Positions 18,283 through 26,422 of a stretch of DNA of 64,000 nt are shown here, in pieces. Source of the stretch: Spirosoma radiotolerans. GTDB taxonomy: Bacteria > Bacteroidota > Bacteroidia > Cytophagales > Spirosomataceae. Positions within the stretch are counted from its first letter, which is position 1. Each line of letters opens with the position of its first letter. The notes beneath the pieces are model-generated. The model was not told where the DNA came from. It made no database searches and was given only the letters and a program-made list of their open reading frames with translations. Location of the stretch: contig NZ_CP010429.1 of assembly GCF_000974425.1 (NCBI RefSeq), positions 4,883,501-4,947,500 on the forward strand, in the 5' to 3' direction. Position numbers and translations under genes: made by a program.

Positions 18283-19218
18283 TTAAGCGGTTAGCGCCAC
18301 CATTTTCCGGATAAAGGATTGCAGCCAACTCATCTTCTGTAATTGGCGAAAGAGTGCGATTCCTGTCAGCGCACAGGTAATTCCCGCCAGAACGTCCAGC
18401 ACATAATGGTGGCTTGTGTAAACTGCTGAGAACCAAATACCCACCATAATCAGGCCGAAAAACCAATTGATCGACCCCATCCTTTTCTTTATCCCATGAT
18501 ACAGGACAATCACCGGGTACGATGAGTGGAGCGATGGCATAGCCGCAAACACGTTTGAGCTCTTGGCATATATGGATGCAAAAACAGGCACACCAACATA
18601 CTGATCAAAGGCGGCCAAACCACCCGTATTTCCAGGCGTATGCGGCTCAAAAGCAAACCCATGCGCCTGTATATACCAGGGCGGAGCCGCCGGGTACACG
18701 TAATACAGAACAAAGCCCAACAGGTTGACCAGCACAAACGTCAGGGCAAAGGGAAAAAACGCGGGACGATCTTTAAAGAAAAGATAGGTAGCAAATGACA
18801 GCGGAATGGGCACCCAGGTCAAGTAAAATAACCCGGTCAATATATTCAGGAAGGTTGTTTTATGCATTAGCCAGTATTCGTTAGGCGTCAGAATCGACTG
18901 GCCGTATCCAATACCGAACAGCCTCTTTTCCAGTGCATAAAGCGATTCGATATGTACCGAATTGTACTGGTAATTAGGGAACGCCTTCATGTAATCGAAA
19001 ACGATCCAATAGACAACGAAAATGGAAAAACCAATGATGAACTTACGGCTCTGGCTGGATGCATAATACAATCCGTTTACCAACCCAACCAAGACAAGCT
19101 GATCGGATTTGAAGCCAACCAATGTGTATGACAGAAGTAGATAAGCCACGGATGCCGCACTTACTCCAACTACGCCTTTGTTGATAAATGGGCGACCAAT
19201 TTCAGTAGGTTGATTCAT
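18283..19218 (-). CDS. PAP2-superfamily integral membrane enzyme, Aur1-like phosphotransferase
   Basis: A 311-residue membrane protein with about eight hydrophobic segments and the PAP2 active-site pattern: 'VYPAAPPWYI' (175-184), 'MPSLHSSYP' with His231, and 'SAVYTSHHYVLDVLAG' with His271 and Asp275. The pattern 'AAPPWY...PSLHSSYP' is that of the inositolphosphotransferase Aur1/Ipt1 branch (PAP2_3) rather than of ordinary lipid phosphatases. In Bacteroidota such a protein transfers phosphoinositol to ceramide. Here it is the last gene of a minus-strand operon and starts 2 bases after the stop of the CDP-alcohol phosphatidyltransferase gene. The exact acceptor (ceramide, diacylglycerol or other) is an inference from context. 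Confidence 0.85.
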   Translation of the reverse strand: MNQPTEIGRPFINKGVVGVSAASVAYLLLSYTLVGFKSDQLVLVGLVNGLYYASSQSRKFIIGFSIFVVYWIVFDYMKAFPNYQYNSVHIESLYALEKRLFGIGYGQSILTPNEYWLMHKTTFLNILTGLFYLTWVPIPLSFATYLFFKDRPAFFPFALTFVLVNLLGFVLYYVYPAAPPWYIQAHGFAFEPHTPGNTGGLAAFDQYVGVPVFASIYAKSSNVFAAMPSLHSSYPVIVLYHGIKKRMGSINWFFGLIMVGIWFSAVYTSHHYVLDVLAGITCALTGIALFRQLQKMSWLQSFIRKMVALTA

Positions 19219-19220
19219 TA

Positions 19221-20522
19221 CTAGACCATAATCCGTTCTACTGTCGATTCACCCGTCAACGCATTCGTGCCTTCCAGTTGAATGTACTTTACATTCGGCA
19301 TCCACATGGTGCCGCCTTCTATATGGAGATAAATGCGCCTAAGAATCACTTTTTTCTGGTTCACGGTCGCGTAGACGTAATAGCCAGCGTCATGGTCCGA
19401 CTTTACCAGGTGCAGGGGCAATTTTTTGTACGATACAAAGGTCAGTTCATATTGCTCATTAGCGACAGGCCGGGCTTTTACACCATAAGCAAACGTGCGC
19501 TGAATGTAAGAAAGCTCCTTTTGCTGGCTCTGTTCGGTGTACCGAATCCAGAAAACGTGAACCGGGTCCTGCTTATCGAGTTGGCCATTTTTCAAATTCA
19601 GCGTGCAAATAATTGTATTCGGATTGGGGTCCCGCTGGATATAAAACAACTGATTGGGAATGCCTTTTGGTATGGGAAAGCTTGTTTTCCCTTTTTCCTG
19701 ATGACTATCGTCTGACAAGGCACTAGCCGCCCGTGCGCTAGTCGGTACAGAATAGCCCAAAACGCTGCCAAGAAGCAAAAAAGTCACAGCGAATGTTTTC
19801 AGAGAAGACGGCTTCTCTTTTTCTTCAAGTCCTCGTTTTGCGTCCATGAGCCGGTTATAGGCGGTTATGTTGGTCATAATGGCCATTACTACCAGCGGTA
19901 GAGTAAAAATTGACATGGTCTCGAAGACGTGTATCGGTATGCCGGGTATGTAAACTTTAAAATCAGACCCTAGCAGCGGGGCAAAACAGCCGCAGGCCAG
20001 TGCCGATACGCCAATGGTAATGACCCGTTCCGGGCGTTGCATAAGCCCGCCTTTGCACTCGATTCCCAACCCTTCGGCGCGGGCGCGGGTGTAGCTCACC
20101 ATCATGGAACCAATCAGGGCAATGAACGCAAACAGGGAACTGAAAAAATAGTGATGAGAAATCAGGTAGTAACAAATGCCCAGAAACATAATCAACTCAC
20201 TATACCGGTCCAGCACCGAATCGAACAGGGCACCGTACAAAGAGCTCATTTTACCCAACCGGGCCACCTGTCCGTCGAGCATGTCGAACAAACCAGCAAA
20301 CAGCACCAGCGCCCCGGCCCACCCGATGTAGCTGAAATCGCCCCGGTTACCCTGCTCGGCACCCGCGATAAATATGAACGCTACGCCAATGTTTAAGACA
20401 AGTCCAATGGTGGTAACCATGTTAGGCGTCAAACCTAACCGGATTAATAGTTTAACAAATGGGTTTATGACAGTATAAATCCCCAGTTGGATTTTCGTTC
20501 GGAGTGTAAGCGCCTGTTGCAT
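19221..20522 (-). CDS. CDP-alcohol phosphatidyltransferase fused to a DUF4833-like domain
   Basis: A 433-residue two-part protein. Residues 1-230 are a membrane phosphatidyltransferase with the complete motif D(x)2DG(x)2AR(x)8G(x)3D(x)3D: Asp80, Asp83, Gly84, Ala87, Arg88, Gly97, Asp101, Asp105. This family joins an alcohol such as inositol phosphate to a CDP-activated lipid. After a charged loop a signal-peptide-like hydrophobic stretch (about 245-268, 'TFAVTFLLLGSVLGYSVP', then 'SARAASA') leads into a C-terminal domain ('IPNQLFYIQRDPNPNTIICTLN', 'DPVHVFWIRYTE', 'AYGVKARP', 'LPLHLVKSDHDAGYYVYA') that I recognise as DUF4833-like. The C-terminal part would therefore lie outside the inner membrane. 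I know DUF4833 mainly as separate secreted proteins, so the fusion is notable. It starts 12 bases after the DUF5686 gene. Confidence 0.88.
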   Translation of the reverse strand: MQQALTLRTKIQLGIYTVINPFVKLLIRLGLTPNMVTTIGLVLNIGVAFIFIAGAEQGNRGDFSYIGWAGALVLFAGLFDMLDGQVARLGKMSSLYGALFDSVLDRYSELIMFLGICYYLISHHYFFSSLFAFIALIGSMMVSYTRARAEGLGIECKGGLMQRPERVITIGVSALACGCFAPLLGSDFKVYIPGIPIHVFETMSIFTLPLVVMAIMTNITAYNRLMDAKRGLEEKEKPSSLKTFAVTFLLLGSVLGYSVPTSARAASALSDDSHQEKGKTSFPIPKGIPNQLFYIQRDPNPNTIICTLNLKNGQLDKQDPVHVFWIRYTEQSQQKELSYIQRTFAYGVKARPVANEQYELTFVSYKKLPLHLVKSDHDAGYYVYATVNQKKVILRRIYLHIEGGTMWMPNVKYIQLEGTNALTGESTVERIMV

Positions 20523-20534
20523 AATACGTAATCA

Positions 20535-23102
20535 TTAAAAATCGAGCGTAGCACGAGCCCGGATGCCCCATGATGACACATTAGGATGATCTAGATAATT
20601 GAGTCGTTTGACCAGGTCAATTCGGAAAAACTTAAACACGTTGGCAATACCCGCACTCGCTTCGATATACGGTGTTCGGTTGAGCGTGTACGTGTAGGGA
20701 ACGCCCATCGCATTGACCGGAAACTGATAGAGCGATGGATGCTGCTGCGGATCGTTCTCACTACGCAGCCCGCCATACAGCGCTTTGAAGGAGACGGCTT
20801 CCCGCCACTTTAACCGCTTGAACAAAGGAATTTTATTGAAGAAAAACCCATTGAACGAGTGGTCAATGCTAACGCTGGCATACCGGTCGCTAACGAATTC
20901 AAGGAAATTCATCAGGTTGTATGAGTTTAACTGATAGGCATACGTTTGGTTAGCCCGGTGAATGGTTAAGAGAGGAAAAGGAACCTGGCCAAAAATGTAG
21001 CCGCCCTGGAGCGTCACGGTTGAGTAACCCAATTGCGAAAGCCAAAAACGCTTGCTGGCTGTCGCGGTGAGGTTCTGGTAATTGTATTCGCCTTGTAGTA
21101 AACCTTTTATTCCGGCAGCAAAACGCAGCGTAAATACTGGGTAGCGGCCAACAATGGGCACTCGATAAATTTTACCCTGATAAAACTGCTCATTGGGTGC
21201 CCATCGGGCCTCAGCAGAGAATTCGGAAGTTGTTACAGTAGGTGAAGGCGTATTTTCGTCGTCGCCCAGCCGCTTAAACTGCAATCCTCCCGCTGGTGCC
21301 TGCTGCCAGTTTTTAAACCCAAAGCTGTAAGAGAAATGGTTTTCAAACTCGTGAACGTAGTCGATTCGCCAGGTGTCATTATAAAGCCACTTGTCATTTA
21401 CACCCCGTTTGAATGACAGCAGAAAGTTATCTTCCTGCACAAACTGGAGTTCCTGCCCAGGAATTTTGGTGTCACGCTGGAAACTCGCCCGGATGTAATT
21501 TTGCGGAAACTGGTAAATAGACTTGTTGTTGATTGAGTACGTTCCGCTCAGAAAGTACTTCCATCGCTGGTCTTTGAACCCATACGCTGCGTACGTTTCG
21601 GCGTAATAGCGCTTGCTTAACTCCGGCGTTGTGCGCCCGCCCAGCCGCAACCGAAATCCCTCAACGGGGTTGAAACTGTAAAATGTGTTGGCTGGACCAA
21701 CCTCAAACGGACCAAAGGATTTGTAGCCCGCAATGACAAACGTCAGGGCCTCCATGGTTCGCCGAAACGACGGCATTCGCTTCAGGCTGTCAATGTTGGT
21801 GTATACTTTCGATTCGGCGGAGGATAATGAATCATGGCGGTTCGTTTTCCAGAACTCATCGGGTTGCGTGGCCGCTTCGGCATCGACGATCTGTTGCTGA
21901 CCGTCATAAAATTGAGCGGGCAGGGCTTCGTCCGTTTTGTAGTTCCGGTAAGATAGGGTGCGCTGCCCGAAAATACCGCCCCCTTTGCTTTTGCTAACGC
22001 CAAAATCAGCCAGTAGGTCACTTTTGCTTAGAAAGTAGCGACCGTCTACATTCTGCTCAAACTGCAGACGAATCTGCAACTCCCGAACCCAGTTCAGGTT
22101 GATCCTGGGGTTAATCGTCAGGTTGATTTTCTGAACTGCATAATTACTGTCCAGCGTGATGTACATTTTCCCCTCGAACAACATATCGGTTGGATTGCGG
22201 GGCACGAAGTTCAGGCCAACAAGCTTCGTCTTGTTAACGACAATGGTATCAGCCAGATAAAACTGATAAAAGGTGGGGGCGCTGTTGGCAATTGGACTCA
22301 GAAACTGGTTGGTCATCAGAAAGATCGAGTTGGAATAAATATCCACCTTCGAATACATTCTGTTCAGATAAAGACTAAGCCCGTTGTTATCGAAATACTG
22401 GCCAAAGTCGACCCGTTTGCTCCCTTTGATAATCACTTTTTCCCGCAGTGGGCTTTTGCGAAAGTAATGGTCAGCTATCTTTTCTTCCAGATAAATTGGC
22501 AGCAGCGATTTTCCCGGCAAGGTCGTCGTATCCCGGTTATCGAGCAGGAAGCGATACTTCTGAAATATTTTTCGTTCGGATATTTTCGTCGATAAGCTGC
22601 TGAGAGAGAACTGTAATTTGTCGTATTCTTCGTAGGCTGCGTAGGCGTAATTCCCGATTTGGTTTTGCTCTTTGTGGCTGATAACGTTTCGGATCAATTC
22701 AACCGCCGGGTTGTTTTTGTTGCGGTAGCGCTCCCGCTTACCACTCTTGATCACCACTTCGTTCAGGAGTTGTGCGTCTGGTTCCAGCTTGATCGCCAGG
22801 GTTTGGGTCGTTCCGGGAGAGATGGCTCGGGTAGCCATTTTATAGCCAATAAACGAAACGGCTACTTTGGTAAAATTGCCATTTCCCGTTAAGGTATACT
22901 GCCCTTTTTCATTGCTGGTGGTACCAATATTGGTTCCAAAAAAGACAATGTTGGCAAAGGACAGAGGCTGATTGGTTGTCGCATCAGTAATAGTCCCGGT
23001 AACGGTGGTTGTCTGCGCTCTGGTTAGACTACTAAAAAGCAGCAATCCGCCTACGAGCAGGATTGATAACCGGAGTGAAGTATAGCGCAGAAGTATATTC
23101 AT
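20535..23102 (-). CDS. DUF5686 family outer-membrane protein with CarboxypepD_reg-like domain
   Basis: An 855-residue outer-membrane beta-barrel protein. The start is the ATG at 23102, where a signal peptide begins ('LSILLVGGLLLFSSLTRAQ', cleavage near residue 30) and where ATGA overlaps the GtrA stop codon; the longer frame from 23315 is a shadow over GtrA. Residues 31-115 are a carboxypeptidase regulatory-like beta domain ('VTGTITDATTNQPLSFANIVFFGTNIGTTSNEKGQYTL', 'VSFIGYKM'). The rest, with alternating polar and aromatic strands and the end 'VSSWGIRARATLDF', fits the DUF5686 barrel. It lacks TonB-box and plug features of a SusC receptor. Position in the middle of a lipid-enzyme operon suggests a role in placing or moving the lipid at the outer membrane, which is inference. 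Confidence 0.88.
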   Translation of the reverse strand: MNILLRYTSLRLSILLVGGLLLFSSLTRAQTTTVTGTITDATTNQPLSFANIVFFGTNIGTTSNEKGQYTLTGNGNFTKVAVSFIGYKMATRAISPGTTQTLAIKLEPDAQLLNEVVIKSGKRERYRNKNNPAVELIRNVISHKEQNQIGNYAYAAYEEYDKLQFSLSSLSTKISERKIFQKYRFLLDNRDTTTLPGKSLLPIYLEEKIADHYFRKSPLREKVIIKGSKRVDFGQYFDNNGLSLYLNRMYSKVDIYSNSIFLMTNQFLSPIANSAPTFYQFYLADTIVVNKTKLVGLNFVPRNPTDMLFEGKMYITLDSNYAVQKINLTINPRINLNWVRELQIRLQFEQNVDGRYFLSKSDLLADFGVSKSKGGGIFGQRTLSYRNYKTDEALPAQFYDGQQQIVDAEAATQPDEFWKTNRHDSLSSAESKVYTNIDSLKRMPSFRRTMEALTFVIAGYKSFGPFEVGPANTFYSFNPVEGFRLRLGGRTTPELSKRYYAETYAAYGFKDQRWKYFLSGTYSINNKSIYQFPQNYIRASFQRDTKIPGQELQFVQEDNFLLSFKRGVNDKWLYNDTWRIDYVHEFENHFSYSFGFKNWQQAPAGGLQFKRLGDDENTPSPTVTTSEFSAEARWAPNEQFYQGKIYRVPIVGRYPVFTLRFAAGIKGLLQGEYNYQNLTATASKRFWLSQLGYSTVTLQGGYIFGQVPFPLLTIHRANQTYAYQLNSYNLMNFLEFVSDRYASVSIDHSFNGFFFNKIPLFKRLKWREAVSFKALYGGLRSENDPQQHPSLYQFPVNAMGVPYTYTLNRTPYIEASAGIANVFKFFRIDLVKRLNYLDHPNVSSWGIRARATLDF

Positions 23103-23476
23103 GATAAACTGAAGACGAAGTCTCTCTGAAAAAAGTAATTGTAACTCACGCCAACTAAAATGGCTACACCTGTTTTCGCTACCAGATATTGAATACCCAT
23201 AAATTGAGTAGCGACGAAAAGCCCGGCCGCATTGAGTCCTGCATTGCCGAACCATACCAGTACGAACCGGCTCAACTGGAGCCCAACCGGCTGGTTGCTC
23301 TGGGCAAAAACCCACGCTTTGGAGAGGCCGAAACTAACCACACCTCCGCCAATGGCTCCTATTACACTAGCCGACAGATACCAGAAATGCACCAGACTAA
23401 CGCAGGCAATAGTTGTCAGAAAGTCGACTCCTGACGCAATCAAAGAAGTAAGCTGTGCTTTAAAAAACGTTTGCAT
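23099..23476 (-). CDS. GtrA-family membrane protein
   Basis: A 125-residue protein with four hydrophobic segments and the GtrA signature ('LIASGVDFLTTIACVSLV', 'GAIGGGVVSFGLSKAWVFA', 'RFVLVWFGNAGLNAAGLFVATQ', 'YLVAKTGVAILVGVSYNYFFQRDFVF'). GtrA proteins are linked to moving undecaprenyl-phosphate-linked sugars across the inner membrane or to polysaccharide and lipoglycan synthesis. Its TGA overlaps the ATG of the DUF5686 gene (ATGA at 23102-23099), which implies translational coupling, and it starts 8 bases after the pgpA-like stop. A role in adding a sugar to the lipid made by this operon would fit. Confidence 0.88.
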   Translation of the reverse strand: MQTFFKAQLTSLIASGVDFLTTIACVSLVHFWYLSASVIGAIGGGVVSFGLSKAWVFAQSNQPVGLQLSRFVLVWFGNAGLNAAGLFVATQFMGIQYLVAKTGVAILVGVSYNYFFQRDFVFSLS

Positions 23477-23484
23477 TTATACGT

Positions 23485-23946
23485 TTATAATAGGCCGGTT
23501 GCCCATACAACCTGTAGGAGCACATTGGCATAAAGTCCCGCCAGTACATCATCCAGCATGACACCCCAGCCGCCTTTCAACTGCTCTAGCTTCCGGATAC
23601 CGAGCGGCTTGGCTATATCGAACAAACGGAAGAGAAACAGACCCGTAAGCAGGCTTTTAAGTGTAATTGGCACAAACAGCAGGCTAATACACATCCCCGC
23701 TATTTCGTCAATAACAACCCGGTAATTGTCCTTGCCCCATTGTTGTTCAACGACCGTTGCTGACCAGATACCAACCACGGTTAGAACAACGGTGATCAGC
23801 ACTGGAAAAAAAAACGTAAAACCACCAGGATGAGTTGCATGAAGCTGTGTCATATACCAGACGGCACAACACACAACCGAGGCTACCGTACCTCCGCCTT
23901 TGCGGATATAACCAATACCCAGACCGGTGGCGATTAATTTATGCAT
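23485..23946 (-). CDS. pgpA: PgpA-like lipid phosphatase
   Basis: A 153-residue membrane phosphatase of the phosphatidylglycerophosphatase A family. The conserved acidic patches are present: 'RVVIDEIAGMCIS' (about 79-91), 'FRLFDIAKPLGIRKLEQL' and 'GWGVMLDDVLAGLYANVL'. In the glycerophospholipid pathway PgpA removes the phosphate from phosphatidylglycerol phosphate. In the Bacteroidota inositol-lipid pathway a PgpA homologue removes the phosphate from phosphatidylinositol phosphate. As the first gene of an operon with a CDP-alcohol transferase and an Aur1-like enzyme, the second role is the better guess. The gene symbol is by family only. Confidence 0.85.
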   Translation of the reverse strand: MHKLIATGLGIGYIRKGGGTVASVVCCAVWYMTQLHATHPGGFTFFFPVLITVVLTVVGIWSATVVEQQWGKDNYRVVIDEIAGMCISLLFVPITLKSLLTGLFLFRLFDIAKPLGIRKLEQLKGGWGVMLDDVLAGLYANVLLQVVWATGLL

Positions 23947-24564
23947 GAACGACTTGGTTTACGTCGTTCTTCATAAACCTCCAGCCCACGGTCATCGGAA
24001 TTATCCTACCTCCCGCGATCATGACACCTGGTTTGCCATATAGTGCTGTAAAACAGTGTTTCATTCAGGTAATTTTTTAGTTCATCTTGGTCAATTAGTG
24101 GTCTTTATAACCTATTCTCACGGCTAAGTCAGTTAGTAGGTTTATAAAACACCGACCTCGTTCACGCTTCTGATAATGTGTACTAACCATAACCTATTAA
24201 ATAAGTTGTAGTTATTTTCATTAGGCTATAAGACAGCTTCATTCGATTAAACAAGTACTTTAATCAGTTGTTTAAACCAATTAAATAAGTTAAAAAATAG
24301 TTCACGATGAAGCCGATTTTTTGTCGAATTTACCGGATAAATTAGACGTGTTCTTTCATCACTTTGAGTAGAGTCAAGGCATAAAAAAAGTGCCCCAAGC
24401 CAGAGATATAGGCTTGGAGCACTTCGTACATAAATCGGGAGAACTAATGGCCGGCTGCGCTTTTCGCCAGCTTTTTCGACAAATCAATTAGATAATCCAA
24501 TAAAGCCTTTTGATTATGCTATATAAAATGAGTTTACACAGAATGACAGCCTTATAAGCGTACT
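23947..24564. other. AT-rich intergenic region upstream of the lipid operon
   Basis: About 620 bases without a convincing gene. It should hold the promoter of the pgpA-led operon. Two near-repeats of AACC(T/A)ATTAAATAAGTT occur at about 24191 and 24276. GATTAAA (24245-24251) and TTTAATC (24259-24265) form an inverted repeat. The part from 24388 to 24560 holds a terminator hairpin and a short minus-strand open stretch ('LLDYLIDLSKKLAKSAAGH' then stop) with no ATG, which I do not call as a gene. Confidence 0.6.
24388..24424 (-). terminator. rho-independent terminator
   Basis: AAGTGCCCCAAGCC (24388-24401) pairs with GGCTTGGAGCACTT (24411-24424) with a single C/A mismatch and a 9-base loop. On the minus strand it is followed by seven T. 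It lies about 140 bases after the NTF2-like gene stop, further than usual, which leaves space for a short additional transcript end. Confidence 0.85.
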
Positions 24565-25038
24565 TTAATTCCCTAGCTTCGTCGACTGCCAGGCTACTAA
24601 TTGCCACTGACCGGCGTTACGAACGTAAACCGATAAATAAAGAAGATGAGAATTAACTGTTTCCCCTTTATTAATGGCTTTCACTAAGCACTTTCCGTTT
24701 ATGACCGCGGTATTTCCGTAAATCCGGGCATTTTGCTCCTCTACATTGATTGACTCATAAGCGATTTTTCCATCCTGAATGGACCGGATATACGACTGCC
24801 TGCTATCAGCACCTCCATTTGAGTGCGTATAGACCAGATCATTCGCCAGCACCTTGTTCAGAGCCGTAATATCTTTGCTTACCTGAGCGGCAAACCGTTG
24901 CTTTTCGACGTCTATAACGGCTTTTTCATCGGCTGTTTGAGCAACGGTTGTCGTAGCAGCCGCCGAGGGCGATACGGGCGTTTGTGCCTGCACCAGGCGG
25001 AGTGAAAGAAGTAGGCAAAGGGTCAGTATATAGTTCAT
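24565..25038 (-). CDS. exported NTF2-like (DUF4440/SnoaL type) protein
   Basis: A 157-residue exported protein. The first ATG in frame is at 25038 and gives a signal peptide 'MNYILTLCLLLSLRLVQAQ'; the longer frame begins with TTG. Residues about 40-157 have the cone-shaped NTF2-like pattern: 'DEKAVIDVEKQRFAAQVSKDITALNKVLANDLVYTHSNGGADSRQSYIRSIQDGKIAYES' then 'ARIYGNTAVINGK' and 'YLSVYVRNAGQWQLVAWQSTKL'. This matches DUF4440 proteins, which bind small molecules or act as minor isomerases. It lies 46 bases after the serine hydrolase stop on the same strand, so the two may be one operon. Confidence 0.87.
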   Translation of the reverse strand: MNYILTLCLLLSLRLVQAQTPVSPSAAATTTVAQTADEKAVIDVEKQRFAAQVSKDITALNKVLANDLVYTHSNGGADSRQSYIRSIQDGKIAYESINVEEQNARIYGNTAVINGKCLVKAINKGETVNSHLLYLSVYVRNAGQWQLVAWQSTKLGN

Positions 25039-25084
25039 TGGACAATTTTTAGAAGGAATCAATTAGAAATGCGGGCATCGCATT

Positions 25085-26386
25085 TTACCGCGCCGTTGTA
25101 TTCAGCTGGGTGATGGCCTGATAAACCAGTACCTTAAATTTATCGGTCAGATCGCCATAGCTATTCCGCACCTTTTGTGTGTAAATCTGAGCCACAATAC
25201 CCTCTTTTGGATCGACCCAGTACGTGGTGCCAAAGAAGCCTCCCCAATCGAACGAACCCGCCGATACAGGTAACAGAGACGCACTCTTCTCCGATGTTAT
25301 CGAAAAGCCTAACCCAAACTTGTTGTTCCCCTGGTTCAGGTCTCCAATCTGGTTCATTGTGATCAACCGCACCGTCGTTGGGCTAAGGTAGCGTTTGCCC
25401 GCGTATTCACCGTCATTCAGCATCATTTGCAGGAAAATAGCGTAATCGTACATGGTTGACGATAAACCGGCTCCACCCGAGTAGTAGGTACCCGCTTTTT
25501 TCGGATAATCCCGAAGTGATGGGAGCGGCCGGATAGCCTTTGCTTCATCTTCGACATACACCATTGCCAGTCGATTCTGCTTGGCGGTCGGCAGGTAAAA
25601 ATAAGTATCGTTCATCCCTAACGGATCAAATAACCGCGCATGCAGAAACTGGTCAAGCGACTGCCCCGACAACACTTCAATCAGGTAACCTACTACATCG
25701 ACACTCAATCCATACGTCCACTTTTCGCCCGGCTGATGCAGAAGCGGCAAGACCGCCAGCCGATTCATGGCATCGGCCAGGGTTCCATCTGGCGTACCAA
25801 TGCCACTGGGAATCTTGTTTTTTGCGTACAACGCAACGGCGTCTTTGGTCCCGATACCGGGGTAGCTAATTCCCGATGTATGGGTCAGCAACTGCCGAAT
25901 GGTTATCTCCCGCGTGGCTGGCACAGTCGTGTAGGAAGAATCTTTCTCGTTAAACTTATCAAGGACTTTAGGATTTTTGAAGGCGGGTATGTACTTCGAA
26001 ATGGGATCATCGAGCAGAAACTTCCCCTCTTCAAACAACATCATCAGGCCAACACTGGTCAGTGCCTTGGTTTGTGAAGCAATCCGAAAGATCGCATCGC
26101 GCTTAAGCGGTGATTTAGTCTCCAGATCATCGAGGCCGTATGTTTTGTGGTAAACAATTTTACCATGACGGGCGATTAGTACGCCAACTCCTGCCTGACG
26201 CCCTTTTGCGATGTACTCGTTGATCACGGCATCCATTCGCTGCAGTCGGCTGGTGCTCATCCCGACCGTTTCGGCGGTGGCTTCTTTTAAGACAGGACTG
26301 ACTACTGCCGTTTGAGCCATGCCTGTCTGGACAGTGGCCGATACAAAAAAACCGGCCAACAGGCCGGTCATAATACATGTTTTCAT
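25085..26386 (-). CDS. serine hydrolase (beta-lactamase class C fold)
   Basis: An exported 433-residue hydrolase. Signal peptide residues 1-24 end at 'TGMAQ'. The catalytic Ser104-Q-T-Lys107 lies in 'IFRIASQTKALTSVGLM', and the general-base region is 'WTYGLSVDVVGYLIEVLSG', where the usual Tyr-x-Asn is Tyr-Gly-Leu. This substitution is common in esterase-like members (EstB group) and argues against true beta-lactamase action. 'SAGSFDWGGFFGTTYWVDPKEGIVAQIYTQ' supplies the C-terminal motif with Trp-Gly-Gly in place of Lys-Thr-Gly, again as in esterases. It is transcribed with the NTF2-like gene. It differs from the hydrolase at 10681 in length and lacks TPRs. Confidence 0.9.
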   Translation of the reverse strand: MKTCIMTGLLAGFFVSATVQTGMAQTAVVSPVLKEATAETVGMSTSRLQRMDAVINEYIAKGRQAGVGVLIARHGKIVYHKTYGLDDLETKSPLKRDAIFRIASQTKALTSVGLMMLFEEGKFLLDDPISKYIPAFKNPKVLDKFNEKDSSYTTVPATREITIRQLLTHTSGISYPGIGTKDAVALYAKNKIPSGIGTPDGTLADAMNRLAVLPLLHQPGEKWTYGLSVDVVGYLIEVLSGQSLDQFLHARLFDPLGMNDTYFYLPTAKQNRLAMVYVEDEAKAIRPLPSLRDYPKKAGTYYSGGAGLSSTMYDYAIFLQMMLNDGEYAGKRYLSPTTVRLITMNQIGDLNQGNNKFGLGFSITSEKSASLLPVSAGSFDWGGFFGTTYWVDPKEGIVAQIYTQKVRNSYGDLTDKFKVLVYQAITQLNTTAR

Positions 26387-26422
26387 GAAAACCGGAAGTT
26401 TTAGGAACCGGTGCGAAGGTAG

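Noticed and set aside
23102..23315. Extended N-terminus of the DUF5686 protein
   Set aside because: The extra 71 residues overlap the GtrA gene in another frame and precede a clear signal peptide, so the start at 23102 is preferred.
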